In this document: piece by piece, positions 23,420-32,339 of the stretch
Layout of the letters: the number at the start of each line of letters is the position of its first letter
Position numbering within the stretch: position 1 is the first letter of the stretch
Assembly (NCBI GenBank): GCA_016191385.1
Contig: JACPOT010000013.1
Span: 1-34,726 of the forward strand
DNA: 34,726 nt
Source of the DNA: Chloroflexota bacterium
GTDB lineage: Bacteria; Chloroflexota; Limnocylindria; P2-11E
Direction of reading: 5' to 3'
Made by a program: the position numbers and the translations under genes
Notes under the pieces: generated by a model
Database searches by the model: none
What the model was told of the DNA's origin: nothing
What the model saw: only the letters and a program-made list of their open reading frames with translations

Positions 23420-24778
23420 TTGATCGGCGCCGACGCTCTGCTCGACCCGTTGCGCACAGCGCTGCGCGACGCGCCCGCGGACGAAGCCGAGCTCTGCGTG
23501 CATCGTCGCCGCGCCGCCGTCACGCGCTATGCGCGCAGCCAGATCCACCAGAACGCCGCCTCCGACGAGATCCACGTCCACGCCCGGGCCATCGTCGGCA
23601 AGGCCCTCGGTGTCGTGACCACGAACTCACTGGTGCCCGAGGACCTCCGCCGCGCGCTCGCCGAGAGCGCGGAGACCGCGCGGCACCTGCCCGCGAACGA
23701 CGACTGGCCGGGCTTCGCCGCGCCGGAGCCGTACGGCGAGCCGCGCGCGTTCGATGCGCGCACCGCGGACGCGGAGGCCACGATGCAGGCGCAGGCCATC
23801 GGGATCATCTGTGAGCGCGCGACGACGGCCCGGATGCGCGTCGCGGGGACGCACCACCTCGATCTCACCGAGGACGCCGTGGCGAACTCCCACGGGATCG
23901 CCGCGTACGCGCCCGCGACCGTCGCGTACTTGCGCGCGCTCGCGCAGAGCGACGTCGGGAGCGGCTACGCCGAGGACCTCGCGAGCCGCATCGAGGCCCT
24001 CGACCCCAGGGATGTCGCCGAGCGCGCCATCCGCAAGTGCGCGCTCGACCGCGACCGGCGCACGCTCGAGCCCGGTGATCACGAGGCCGTGTTCGAAGAG
24101 CTCGCGGTCGCGGAGATCCTCCGTGTCATGTCGCTCAGCGGCCTCGGCGCGCAGTCCGTCCGCGAGGGCCGTTCGTTCATGAGCGGCCGCATCGGCGAGG
24201 CCGTCACGGGCCCGCGCTTCACGCTCCACGACGACGCACTCGACCCGCGCACGCTCGCGATCCCCTTCGACGTCGAAGGGACGCCGAAGCAGCGCGTCAC
24301 GCTGATCGACCGCGGCATCGCGCGGTCACCGGTGTACGACCGCACCACCGCGAAGCAGATGGGAACGCGCTCGACGGGTCATGCCGCGGACCCCTCGCGC
24401 TACGCGACGGGTGGCCACGCCGCCAACCTGACCATGGAGGGCGGCACGGCGACGCGTGAGGAGCTCATCGGAGCCGTGAAGCGAGGCGTCCTCATCACGC
24501 GCTTTCACTACACGAACATCCCGGACCCGCGGAGCGCGGTCATGACGGGGACCTCGCGAGACGGCACCTTCCTGATCGAGGACGGCCGCATCGTCGCGGC
24601 CCTGGCGAATGTGCGCTACACGATGAGCGCGCTCGACCTCTTCGCGGGCATAGAGCTGCTCGGCAAGCAGCGCCTCGCGCGCGACTGGTGGTCGTCCAAC
24701 GGGATGGGCTCCGTCGTCTCGCTGTGCCCGCCGGTGAAGGTCGCGCGCGCGACCATCACGGGGTCGTCGCCGACCTAG
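23420..24778 (+). CDS. pmbA: PmbA/TldE-like partner of TldD
   Basis: A 452-residue protein of the same family as TldD, without the HExxxH zinc motif, as expected for the non-catalytic partner. Family features are SRDGTFLIEDGRIVAALANV, TRFHYTN, the Gly-rich ATGGHAANLTMEGGTATREEL and IGEAVTGPRFTLHDD. The TTG at 23420 is the first usual start codon after an in-frame gap that is open back to a CTG overlapping the tldD stop. The ribosome binding site is weak. It is convergent with the GT operon, whose last stop lies 3 nt inside its end. Confidence 0.88.
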   Translation: MIGADALLDPLRTALRDAPADEAELCVHRRRAAVTRYARSQIHQNAASDEIHVHARAIVGKALGVVTTNSLVPEDLRRALAESAETARHLPANDDWPGFAAPEPYGEPRAFDARTADAEATMQAQAIGIICERATTARMRVAGTHHLDLTEDAVANSHGIAAYAPATVAYLRALAQSDVGSGYAEDLASRIEALDPRDVAERAIRKCALDRDRRTLEPGDHEAVFEELAVAEILRVMSLSGLGAQSVREGRSFMSGRIGEAVTGPRFTLHDDALDPRTLAIPFDVEGTPKQRVTLIDRGIARSPVYDRTTAKQMGTRSTGHAADPSRYATGGHAANLTMEGGTATREELIGAVKRGVLITRFHYTNIPDPRSAVMTGTSRDGTFLIEDGRIVAALANVRYTMSALDLFAGIELLGKQRLARDWWSSNGMGSVVSLCPPVKVARATITGSSPT

Positions 24779-26166
24779 CCGGCGTCCAGTGGGGGCGAGG
24801 GGGTCGGCGGGGGCGGCGACGCCGGCGCGGCAACGGTCGCGGGAGTGGTCGTCGGTCGGGCCGTCGGTGACGGGTCCGGTGTAGGCGTCGCCGCTCCGGG
24901 TGTCGCGCTGCCGGCCGTAGGGGTGGGCGCTGCGGGCGGCGTCGTGACCGGGGCGGTCGGCGCGCTGGATCGCGCGGCGACCTCGGTCATCGACGCTGAC
25001 GGGGTGACCGGAGGCGCGCCGGTGCACGCGACGGCCGCGATCGTGAACGCGAGGGCGGCAGCCCCCACCCGCCCGCGGATGAAGGCCGCGCTGGCGAGCA
25101 CGAGCGCGAAGATCGCCAGTGGGATGGCCACGCTGGCGGACTCGCGCCCGCGCGTGATCGCGAGCGCGTACGTGAATGGTGCGATCCCGACGAGCACGGC
25201 CACGCCGACGGCGACGACCCGCGTCCGCCACGGCGGCAGGGCGGCCGCGGCGGCGACGACCACGGGGACGAGCAGAAGGAGGTGGTCGTAGGACCACGCG
25301 TAAGGCGCCGCGAGGACCGACAGCGTGAGCCATCCCGGAAGCCCTGCGCCGCTCGCTACGACGAGCCAGGTGGCGATCGCGGTCATCGCGATCGCGACGG
25401 GCATGGCCGCATGCGGCGCGAACTCACCCGCGAGGCCGAGGAGCGTCGGCGACATCGGTGGATCGGGGACCCGTGCCGGCACCACGTAGGCGAGCCAGGC
25501 TGCGACCCAGCCGGGCCGCAGTACGGCCACCAGGCCGATCACGGCGACGATCACAAGGACGGCGGCGCCGAAGGCCCGGCGCCGGCGCGCGATCCGCGGC
25601 AGGGCGAACAGCCACAGCTGAGGCTTCACGAGCGTTGCCGCGGTCGCGATGGACACGGCCGCGCGCGGATGGCGCCTGAGCCACGCGACCGCGAGGGCCA
25701 GCGCGCCCGTCAAGTGGAAAGACCACTGCGAGACCATGAACGCGGTGAGGGCCGGTTGTGACGCGAGCAGCGCCGTACCAGTGAGCAGCTCGCCGAACGG
25801 GCCGATGTCGAACGCACGCAGAAGCTGGCGGACGCCAGCAGCCGCCAGGACCAGCCCGCTGAGGGTCCAGAAGACCGCGGCCGCCTCGAGGTCGAGCGAC
25901 CCAAGCGGAAGGAGGGCCAGCGCCAGGTGCGGCGGGTACCCGTACACCCGGGTGTCGGGACGCTGGATCCCGAGGCGCTCGGTCGTCGAGCGCCAGGTCA
26001 GGGGGTCGTACGGATCGGCTCCGGTGAGGATCGCGCGCGGCCCGGCCCAGATCCCCGCGAGGTCGGACTGTGGAAGGAGCGCGGCGCGCGAGCCCACCAT
26101 CCCCATGCCGGCGAGGACAAGGGCACCCAGGATCAACCCGAGCGCGAACGGCGCCTCGCGCCTCAC
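24775..26166 (-). CDS. GT87 (DUF2029) membrane glycosyltransferase with Pro/Thr-rich C-terminal tail
   Basis: The 463-residue product has about ten or more membrane segments and the GT87 pattern: an early loop with SDLAGIWAGPRAILTGADPY then DPLTWRSTTERLGI, VKPQLWLF in the centre, SPTLLGLAGEF, and the late PYAWSYDHLLLLVPVV. It probably transfers a sugar from a polyprenyl-phosphate donor on the outer face. After the last GT helix comes a lipoprotein-signal-like segment, GAAALAFTIAAVACTGAPP, then about 80 residues rich in Pro, Thr, Ala and Ser. The other two GT87 proteins in the operon lack this tail. The GTG start overlaps the preceding stop (GTGA). Confidence 0.85.
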   Translation of the reverse strand: MRREAPFALGLILGALVLAGMGMVGSRAALLPQSDLAGIWAGPRAILTGADPYDPLTWRSTTERLGIQRPDTRVYGYPPHLALALLPLGSLDLEAAAVFWTLSGLVLAAAGVRQLLRAFDIGPFGELLTGTALLASQPALTAFMVSQWSFHLTGALALAVAWLRRHPRAAVSIATAATLVKPQLWLFALPRIARRRRAFGAAVLVIVAVIGLVAVLRPGWVAAWLAYVVPARVPDPPMSPTLLGLAGEFAPHAAMPVAIAMTAIATWLVVASGAGLPGWLTLSVLAAPYAWSYDHLLLLVPVVVAAAAALPPWRTRVVAVGVAVLVGIAPFTYALAITRGRESASVAIPLAIFALVLASAAFIRGRVGAAALAFTIAAVACTGAPPVTPSASMTEVAARSSAPTAPVTTPPAAPTPTAGSATPGAATPTPDPSPTARPTTTPATVAAPASPPPPTPSPPLDAG

Positions 26167-27476
26167 GGCCCGCGCGTGCCCATCGCGCGGCGCGCAACGT
26201 TCGCGAGCATCACGAGCCCCGCGCCGAGGAACGCGAGCGGGATGAACGCGGCGGGATCCGAGTGCGTGACGCCGCGCTCGAGCGTGTACCACGGCTGCGC
26301 GAGGTCCCAGCGCCACACCAAACGGTCCGCGGGCATGAGCAGCTCCCAGCTCCAGCCGGTCCAGTCGTAGAACAGGGCCCCTGCGGCCGCAACGACCATA
26401 CCGACCGCGCCGAGCACCCCGATCGCGACGACCGCCCGGCGATCGCGAGCGTGGCGCTGCAGCCATAGCGCGACGCCGAGCGAAAGGAGCGGGAGCAGCT
26501 CCGCGAGATACCGCGGCCCGTAGCTCGTGCCACCCCACCACTCGACGAAGCTCGCGTACACGATGAAGTAGGCGGCGGCCGCGAGGCACTGCCAGCGCAG
26601 CAGATCGCCGAGATCATCGCGCTGGAGCGATCTCCGGACCAGCTCGTAAGCGCCGACCGCGACGAAGGGGGAGTACACCAAGAGGCCGCGGCTCGGCGAG
26701 ATGAGCAGGCCGGCGAGACCGACGGCGACGTTGGCGGTCGACCTGGGCTCGTAGTAGGGCGACAGCGGCTGCCCGAAAGCGACGAGGTCGTACGCCACGA
26801 GGAGGACGGCGGCCGGCATCGTCCAGACGGCGGCGGCGAGCGCCGCGGGCCGGTCGCGTCGCGCGAGGTGCAGGACGCCACCGATCCCGAACAGCGCGGC
26901 CGTCGGCCGCGTCAATGCGGCGAGGCCGAATGCCATCCCCGACCGCAGGCGCATTCGCCTGTCCGCTGAGAGCAGGAGCCAGAGCCCGAGAGCGATCCAC
27001 AGCTGCGCGGGTCCGTGCTGCCACAGCCCGCCTGCGCTGATCGGCCACGTGACCGTTCCGAACGCGTACAGCGTCGCGACGAGCATCGCGATGCCGGCGC
27101 CGGCCACCCTCGCCGCGGCCAGGTGGACGAAGACGACGGAGGCCGCGGCCGCCAAGGCCGCCGCGGTCTTGCCGACGAGCGTGATGCTCGCGCTCGCCGG
27201 TGGCTCGACCCTCAGGGCCAGGCCCAGCGCGATGACCGGAGCCGCGAGCATCGCCGCGCCGGGCGGATAGATCGCCGCGTCGTGGCCCCCAGCGCGGTAT
27301 GACCAATAGGAGATCCGGTCGTACGTCGGGCTGAACTCGTCGAGGAACGGGTCGCCGTCACGGACGAGGGTGTAACCGAGCAGCACGTTGGTGCTCGCGT
27401 CGACCGACGCGATCGTGCGGAAGGACGCGAGGTAGACCGCGAAGGCGATGAGCCCGACGAAGACCGCCGCGCGCAC
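26163..27476 (-). CDS. Polytopic GT-C glycosyltransferase-like membrane protein (PMT/GT39-like)
   Basis: A 437-residue protein with about 10-12 membrane segments. The early outer loop has SVDASTNVLLGYTLVRDGDP with an acidic residue after the first helix, and the later GTSYGPRYLAELLPLLSLGV is typical of dolichyl-phosphate-mannose-like GT-C proteins. The donor and acceptor are unknown. Start GTG at 27476 directly abuts the TAG of the upstream gene. Its end overlaps the next gene by GTGA. Other GT-C families are possible. Confidence 0.75.
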   Translation of the reverse strand: MRAAVFVGLIAFAVYLASFRTIASVDASTNVLLGYTLVRDGDPFLDEFSPTYDRISYWSYRAGGHDAAIYPPGAAMLAAPVIALGLALRVEPPASASITLVGKTAAALAAAASVVFVHLAAARVAGAGIAMLVATLYAFGTVTWPISAGGLWQHGPAQLWIALGLWLLLSADRRMRLRSGMAFGLAALTRPTAALFGIGGVLHLARRDRPAALAAAVWTMPAAVLLVAYDLVAFGQPLSPYYEPRSTANVAVGLAGLLISPSRGLLVYSPFVAVGAYELVRRSLQRDDLGDLLRWQCLAAAAYFIVYASFVEWWGGTSYGPRYLAELLPLLSLGVALWLQRHARDRRAVVAIGVLGAVGMVVAAAGALFYDWTGWSWELLMPADRLVWRWDLAQPWYTLERGVTHSDPAAFIPLAFLGAGLVMLANVARRAMGTRGP

Positions 27477-28610
27477 CTACCCCGCTCTCGTGCCGCGCCA
27501 CGACGCGATCCACGTCGCGGCCAGCGCTGCGTGGCGCAGGGCGATGCCCGCGACGAGGCCCGCGTACAGGTACAGAGCCGTGTCACCCGCAAGCGGAGGG
27601 TGCGTCAGCGTGAGCGGATACACCGTCGCGAACACTATTGCGTCGCCGAGCGACAGCACCGCGAACGCTGGCCACGGCAAAGGGACGAGGGCGAAGAACG
27701 GAACGATCCAGAGGGAATACTGCGGCGAGTAGAGGCGCGTCCACAGCAGCAGCGCGAGCAGCGCGAGGAGCCCGGCCCGCGCGGGATCCGTCCCGCCGCG
27801 GCGCGATCCCATCAGGTACGTGAGCAGCATGCCCGCCGCGCTCGCGATCCCCACGATCTGCGCCGCGCCGGAGACCCCGCCGGCGTTCAGCGCGGCGAGC
27901 GTCACGCCCCAGAGCGAATCGAAGTTCGTGCGCTGGGCCTGCACCAAGGTGCTGACGGTGCTCGGAGCCACGCCGCCGAGGCTCGGCGACCACAGCACGG
28001 CCACCACGACGACGAAGACGCCGAGTGCCGTGACCGCGGCACGCGGTCCGGCCGACCGAAGGACCCGCAGGGCGAGGGGCGGAGCGGCCACGGCGGGGAA
28101 GATCTTCGCCACGGCTCCGACGGCGAGCGTGGCCATCGCCGCTCGATGCGACCCGCGGCGCGCGAGAAGGATCGCGCCCACGAAGAGCGCGGTCGGCAGC
28201 ACGTCGAAGTTGGCACCCGAATAGAGGAGCAGCTGCGGCGAGAGCGACCAGAACGCGAGCGCGCGCCGCAGGCCCGCGGCCCGCGCGAGCTCGGCTCCGA
28301 CGACCGCCGCCGACGCGGCGACGAGGACCGTCCAGAGCGCGACGTAGGCGACGACGTCCGGCGCGATGAGCGCGAGCGCGCCGGCGAGGTAGCCGATGCC
28401 GGGCGGGTAGTCGAAGAAGGCGTCGCGGTACGGCAGGCGACCCCCGCTGAGGTGGTCCAGGTAAGTCTGCCGCACATCGCTCCACACGAAGGGCTGGGCG
28501 GCGTCGGGAAGGACGCCCGCCGCGAGCAGGAGGCGTGGCGTCGCGCTCACGAGGACGGTCGCAGCGGCGATCGCCGCCGCGAGCGCCATCCGGCGTCGCG
28601 TCGGGTTCAT
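27477..28610 (-). CDS. GT87 (DUF2029)-like membrane glycosyltransferase
   Basis: A 377-residue membrane protein with the features of mannosyltransferase-like GT87 proteins: VWSDVRQTYLDHLSGGRLPY then RDAFFDYPPG in the first outer loop, the central helical block VGAVAKIFPAVAAPPLAL, and TRLYSPQYSLWIVPFFALVP near the end. The ATG start overlaps the upstream stop (ATGA). It is the fourth gene of a five-gene operon. The sugar and acceptor cannot be inferred. Confidence 0.8.
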   Translation of the reverse strand: MNPTRRRMALAAAIAAATVLVSATPRLLLAAGVLPDAAQPFVWSDVRQTYLDHLSGGRLPYRDAFFDYPPGIGYLAGALALIAPDVVAYVALWTVLVAASAAVVGAELARAAGLRRALAFWSLSPQLLLYSGANFDVLPTALFVGAILLARRGSHRAAMATLAVGAVAKIFPAVAAPPLALRVLRSAGPRAAVTALGVFVVVVAVLWSPSLGGVAPSTVSTLVQAQRTNFDSLWGVTLAALNAGGVSGAAQIVGIASAAGMLLTYLMGSRRGGTDPARAGLLALLALLLWTRLYSPQYSLWIVPFFALVPLPWPAFAVLSLGDAIVFATVYPLTLTHPPLAGDTALYLYAGLVAGIALRHAALAATWIASWRGTRAG

Positions 28611-29740
28611 CGCGTCACGCGGGTCGTCGCCGCGAGGAGCAGGACCGTGAGCGCGGGCGTCAACGCGTTCCAGCTGTCGCGGCCCGGGAACGCCGCCGCG
28701 TAGAGGACCCACGGCAGGACCGACGCGCACACGACGAGACCCGCGAGCGCGGTCGCCCGCGCGAGCGGGAGGAGCGCCGCGGCGTCGCGCGCGATGTACG
28801 CCCAGGGGAGCGCGAGCAGCAAGTGGTCATACGACTGGAAGTACGGCACGACGAGCGCCCCGAGCGGGAGGAGGAGAGCGGCGCGCCGGCCGTCGTCGAT
28901 GGGCGATCCGCGCACCAGCCACCACGCCGCCGCTCCCAGCAGTAGCAGCACCGGCAGGGCCAGGAGCGGCTCGCCGAGCTCGCCCGCGAGGCCCCACACG
29001 CTGGGAAGGCCGCGGACCATGTCGGCGCGGTGGCCGAGCACCTCGGACAGCCAGCGCACCGGCCACGTGGCGTCGTACGCGAGCGAGGCACCGGCCAGCA
29101 GCAGCGCGACGGTCGACGCGAGCGCGATGCCGCGCCACCGCTGCGAGCGGACCGCGCGCAGGAGGGCGATCGCGCCGAAGATCGCGGCCACCTGCGGCTT
29201 GAGGATCATCGCGCCCAGCGCGACGCCGTGGCGCTCGTCGCCGCGGCCGGACAGGTAGGCGGATGCGCCGGCCAGCCCGAGGAGGATCCCGCTCATCTGC
29301 CCGAGCACGAGCATCCGCCAGAACGGCAGCGAGAAGACGACGACGGTCGCGTATAGCAGCGCCGCGCGGCGCGGGCCGCGCGCGGCGCGCCAGCACAGGA
29401 CGAGGCCCGCCAGCGCACCCGCGATGTTGAGCGACATCCAGATCGCCGCGGCCGGTGTGATGGGGAGCGCGCCGAGCGGGGCGAGCGCGAGCGCCGTCCA
29501 CAGCGGATACCCGAACGTGCCGGGACACGGGTCGGCGACAAGCCCGCTGGCCGCGGGACGAGCCGCCGTCGCGCGCGTCGCCTGCTCCCACGCCGCGCGG
29601 TCATAGAGGTCGCGCCCCTCGAGCACGAAGCGGCCGCCGGTCCAGAAGCAGGCGAAGTCGTACGAGCGGTAGTCGTCGTTGCCGGCCGCCGCGGCGACCC
29701 CGCTCGCGGCGATCAGCAGGACGATCGCGATCCGCGTCAC
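28607..29740 (-). CDS. GT87 (DUF2029) membrane glycosyltransferase
   Basis: A 377-residue protein with a GTG start overlapping the upstream stop (GTGA). It shows the GT87 pattern: NDDYRSYDFACFWTGGRFVL with the catalytic-type acidic residue in the first outer loop, GYPLWTALALAPLGALP, ILKPQVAAIFGAIALLR, WGLAGELGEP, and PYFQSYDHLLLALPWAY. It is the intact paralog of the split gene at 19050-20095, which has nearly the same first half. It likely adds a sugar to a lipid-linked or surface glycan on the outer side. Confidence 0.85.
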   Translation of the reverse strand: MTRIAIVLLIAASGVAAAAGNDDYRSYDFACFWTGGRFVLEGRDLYDRAAWEQATRATAARPAASGLVADPCPGTFGYPLWTALALAPLGALPITPAAAIWMSLNIAGALAGLVLCWRAARGPRRAALLYATVVVFSLPFWRMLVLGQMSGILLGLAGASAYLSGRGDERHGVALGAMILKPQVAAIFGAIALLRAVRSQRWRGIALASTVALLLAGASLAYDATWPVRWLSEVLGHRADMVRGLPSVWGLAGELGEPLLALPVLLLLGAAAWWLVRGSPIDDGRRAALLLPLGALVVPYFQSYDHLLLALPWAYIARDAAALLPLARATALAGLVVCASVLPWVLYAAAFPGRDSWNALTPALTVLLLAATTRVTR

Positions 29741-31125
29741 GGCCGCCGCAGCAGGACCATTCCCGGATCGTCGACGATGCGACGCCATCCGCGCTCGCGG
29801 AGCGCGGCCACGAGCGGCCATGTCGGGCGGAGAAGGACCTGCGTGACGCCGTAGCGGTCGAGCACCTCGTCCCATCCCGGCCGCGCATCGAGCGCGAGCA
29901 GGTAGTCGTCGAGCACGGGGCCCACGTAGGGACGCAGCCGTCCGTCGACGAAGACCGGGATGCCCGTCGCCCAGATCAGGTAGCCGCCCCACATGTATTC
30001 GTTGAGCAGGACGCCGTCCGCGCGGAGATAGGGGAGCGCCGCTGTCGGATACAGCGAGAGGTCGGGCTCGCGCGCGGCCGCCGCGATCGCGGACGCCGTC
30101 ACGAGGGTCGCCAAGGCCAGGCTGATCGGGAGCGGTGGGCCGGAGCGGGTCGCCGGAACGGAATGCGCGCCGAGCCGCTCGAGAGCGCGCGGGAGTGCGC
30201 TCGCGAGGAAAGGGGCGGCGGCGAGCGCGAAGAGCGGTGCGTTCCGTGTCGCGAGCAGGCCGAGGAACGCGAGCGGCGCGAGCAGCGCGATCCAGCGCGG
30301 TCCCGTCCGTGCCGCGAGCGCGACGGCGATGACGGCGGCGAGGGTGATGAAGAACAGCGTGCCGGTCGCGGTGGTGAGATCGGGTGCGCGCCACTCCTCG
30401 ATGAACCGCGGTGGATCCAAGAGATGCCAGGCCGGGTTCTCGTACACGCGTGGGCCGTCGGGGTTGACGAAGGTCGCCAGGACGGTCGCCGCCGTCGCGA
30501 CCGCGAAGGCGCGGCGCAGCGCCGGAGCGAAGATCGCGACCTCGACCAGCGCGACGGCGAGCAGGACCACCCCCACGGCGAACCCGCCGTGCAGGTTCGC
30601 CCACAGCGCGAAGAGCGGAGGCAGGATCGCGAGAGCGCGCGTTCGGCCATCGCGCGCGCTGACGATGGCCCACAGGAAGACCGCGAAGCACACGAGGCCG
30701 TAGAGCTCGACGCGGTCGTTCCAATCGATGCGCACCAGCGCCAGCGCCGGTGCGCTCGCGATGGCCGCAAAGAGCGGGCGCGGGGCGGAGCGCAGGGCCG
30801 TCGCGACGACGACCGTCGCGAGGAGGAGCACCGCGACCGTACGCACCGCGACGATGCCCCACCAGGATGCGGCGCTGTACGCCGCGTACAGCAGCATCTG
30901 GCTGAGCCACTCGTGCTGCGGCACCTGCGCGCCCAGCGCCGTCGACGAGAACGTGTCGGTCCGCGCCAGGGCGCCGTGCTCGACGACCCAGCGCGCCGTG
31001 GCCAGCTGCCAGAAGAGGTCGCCGTCGTTGACCGCGGCACGAGAGGCCGCGACGGCGAAGACGGATGCGAGCAGCAGCGCGAGTCCCCAGGAACGCCACG
31101 CCGCGCGCGGCGCGGCCGCGGTCAT
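29737..31125 (-). CDS. Polytopic membrane protein, GT-C-like
   Basis: A 462-residue membrane protein with about ten helices. Its first outer loop holds NDGDLFWQLATARWVVEHG with DTFSSTALGAQVPQHEWLSQ, which resembles GT-C enzymes. A soluble outer domain follows the last helix (PYLRADGVLLNEYMWGGYLI, VFVDGRLRPYVGPVLDDYLL). This resembles a family of uncharacterised membrane proteins that often sit with GT87 genes. The exact family is not certain. The ATG overlaps the stop of the DinB-like gene (ATGA). Confidence 0.7.
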   Translation of the reverse strand: MTAAAPRAAWRSWGLALLLASVFAVAASRAAVNDGDLFWQLATARWVVEHGALARTDTFSSTALGAQVPQHEWLSQMLLYAAYSAASWWGIVAVRTVAVLLLATVVVATALRSAPRPLFAAIASAPALALVRIDWNDRVELYGLVCFAVFLWAIVSARDGRTRALAILPPLFALWANLHGGFAVGVVLLAVALVEVAIFAPALRRAFAVATAATVLATFVNPDGPRVYENPAWHLLDPPRFIEEWRAPDLTTATGTLFFITLAAVIAVALAARTGPRWIALLAPLAFLGLLATRNAPLFALAAAPFLASALPRALERLGAHSVPATRSGPPLPISLALATLVTASAIAAAAREPDLSLYPTAALPYLRADGVLLNEYMWGGYLIWATGIPVFVDGRLRPYVGPVLDDYLLALDARPGWDEVLDRYGVTQVLLRPTWPLVAALRERGWRRIVDDPGMVLLRRP

Positions 31126-31811
31126 GGCGCCCGCAGGCGCTCCTCGTGGTCGGCATCGAGCCGCGCGAGCTCCGCGGCCGGAGTGATGCGCTCGTGCATC
31201 GCGCGCGCGACGGAGATGCGCCGCACGGTGCGCCGCGCATCTCCGAACGGGCCGGCAGCCGCCTCGAGCGCGCGCTCGACCTGGATGGTGTGCTCGACCA
31301 GATGCGACGCGAAGCGGTGGAGCCGGAAGCGCACGTCGACGTCCATGCCCTCATCGAGCGCGCCCCAGTGCGACGGTCGCGTCATCTCGGCCTCGGTGAC
31401 CGTGCCGAGATCGGCATCCGTCTCCGCGCGACGGATCCCCAGGCGCCCGGCGATGGCGCTGCCATCGCCCGCGATGTCAGCGGGGTCGGGCTTCGGGCGG
31501 CGATCCGCCGGCAGGGTGAGCGGCTCGTTCTCGGCCCGCACCGTGGCGTGGCGCGTGTTCGCGCGATACGAGCGCTCGACGCCGATGGTGTGCTCGAGCG
31601 TCTTGCGCGCGCTCCACTCGCCTTCGGCCGGAGCACGGTCGAGCGACGCCGCATCCATCCCGGCGAGCAGTCCGCGCAGATCTCCGTACGCGACCTGCGC
31701 GAGACCGAGGATCCGCTGTGACTCGCTGCCGCGATAGGTCTGCCGCGCGGCGACGACCGCGCCCTGCTCGACCTCGAGGGTGCGGAAGAGCAGGTCGTAC
31801 CGCGAGCCCAC
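31122..31811 (-). CDS. DinB-like/YfiT-type protein (N-terminus possibly longer)
   Basis: With the first usual start (GTG at 31811) the protein has 229 residues. It contains GLLAGMDAASLDRAPAEGEW then SARKTLEHTIGVERSYRA, a helix-bundle pattern of DinB/YfiT proteins with the metal-binding-type His, and HRFASHLVEHTIQVERALEA as a second such His helix. DinB proteins are divalent-metal enzymes, often thiol-dependent transferases, but the reaction here is unknown. The frame stays open and protein-like for 29 codons upstream, to an ATC at 31898 that lies 6 nt after TAGGGT. The true start may be there (see findings). First gene of the GT operon. Confidence 0.75.
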   Translation of the reverse strand: MGSRYDLLFRTLEVEQGAVVAARQTYRGSESQRILGLAQVAYGDLRGLLAGMDAASLDRAPAEGEWSARKTLEHTIGVERSYRANTRHATVRAENEPLTLPADRRPKPDPADIAGDGSAIAGRLGIRRAETDADLGTVTEAEMTRPSHWGALDEGMDVDVRFRLHRFASHLVEHTIQVERALEAAAGPFGDARRTVRRISVARAMHERITPAAELARLDADHEERLRAP

Positions 31812-31904
31812 GTTGATCCCGCGCCACCGGGCGGGACGGTCGAGGTCCGCATCACCGAGGGCCGCCAGGCGCGCGAGCAGGCCGATGAAACGGTCGATGG
31901 CGCG

Positions 31905-31910
31905 ACCCTA
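31905..31910 (-). promoter_or_regulatory. -10-like box (TAGGGT) upstream of the DinB-like gene
   Basis: TAGGGT lies 6 nt before codon ATC at 31898 and 93 nt before the GTG at 31811. The TAG in it is also the in-frame stop that closes the open frame. No -35 hexamer is visible. Confidence 0.3.
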
Positions 31911-31943
31911 GCGCACGGAGCGCGCTGATCGGGGCAGGTCCAC

Positions 31944-31981
31944 TGACAGAGGGCTCAGCCGATGACAGAGGGCTCAGCCGA
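31944..31981. repeat. Two adjacent 19-bp direct repeats over a stop codon
   Basis: The 19-mer tgacagagggctcagccga occurs at 31944-31962 and again at 31963-31981 with no gap and no mismatch. The second copy contains the stop of the CopD-like gene (31974-31976). It looks like a recent tandem duplication. It is not strongly palindromic, so not an obvious terminator. Confidence 0.9.
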
Positions 31982-32339
31982 GCGTCGCGGCGACCGCGGC
32001 AACGATCCCGCCAGCGAGCGCGGCCACGCGCACGTGACGCTCGGCGAGGACGGCGCCAGCCGCGAGCACGGCGACGCCGCTGAGGCCGCGGATCGCGAGC
32101 AGCGTCGTGAGACCGAGCGGAGAGCGCCCCCCCTGATCCAGCAGGAGCGCGACGGATCCCGCGACGAGGGCCAGGCCGCCGACGGCCAGGACGAGCTGCT
32201 CGCGGTCGTCCTCGTCCGGCGTCGGGGTGCGGCGTACGAACGTGCCAAATGCCGCACCGCCGATGAGGAGCGCGATGCCGACGAAGGAGGCGACGCGGCC
32301 CCCGACCTCAAGGGCGCTCAGCGCCGTGCTCTCAGGCAT
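31974..32339 (-). CDS. Small membrane protein, CopD-like
   Basis: The ATG at 32339 overlaps the last 8 nt of the YibE/F-like gene and gives 121 residues with four membrane helices. Its start, ALEVGGRVASFVGIALLIGG, then GAAFGTFVRR, resembles the first part of CopD/YebZ membrane domains; LGLTTLLAIRGLSGVAVLAA matches a later helix. No Cys/Met-rich copper site is visible, so the copper link is only by resemblance. It probably belongs with the upstream YibE/F-like gene. An upstream ATG at 32369 is also in frame. Confidence 0.6.
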   Translation of the reverse strand: MPESTALSALEVGGRVASFVGIALLIGGAAFGTFVRRTPTPDEDDREQLVLAVGGLALVAGSVALLLDQGGRSPLGLTTLLAIRGLSGVAVLAAGAVLAERHVRVAALAGGIVAAVAATLG

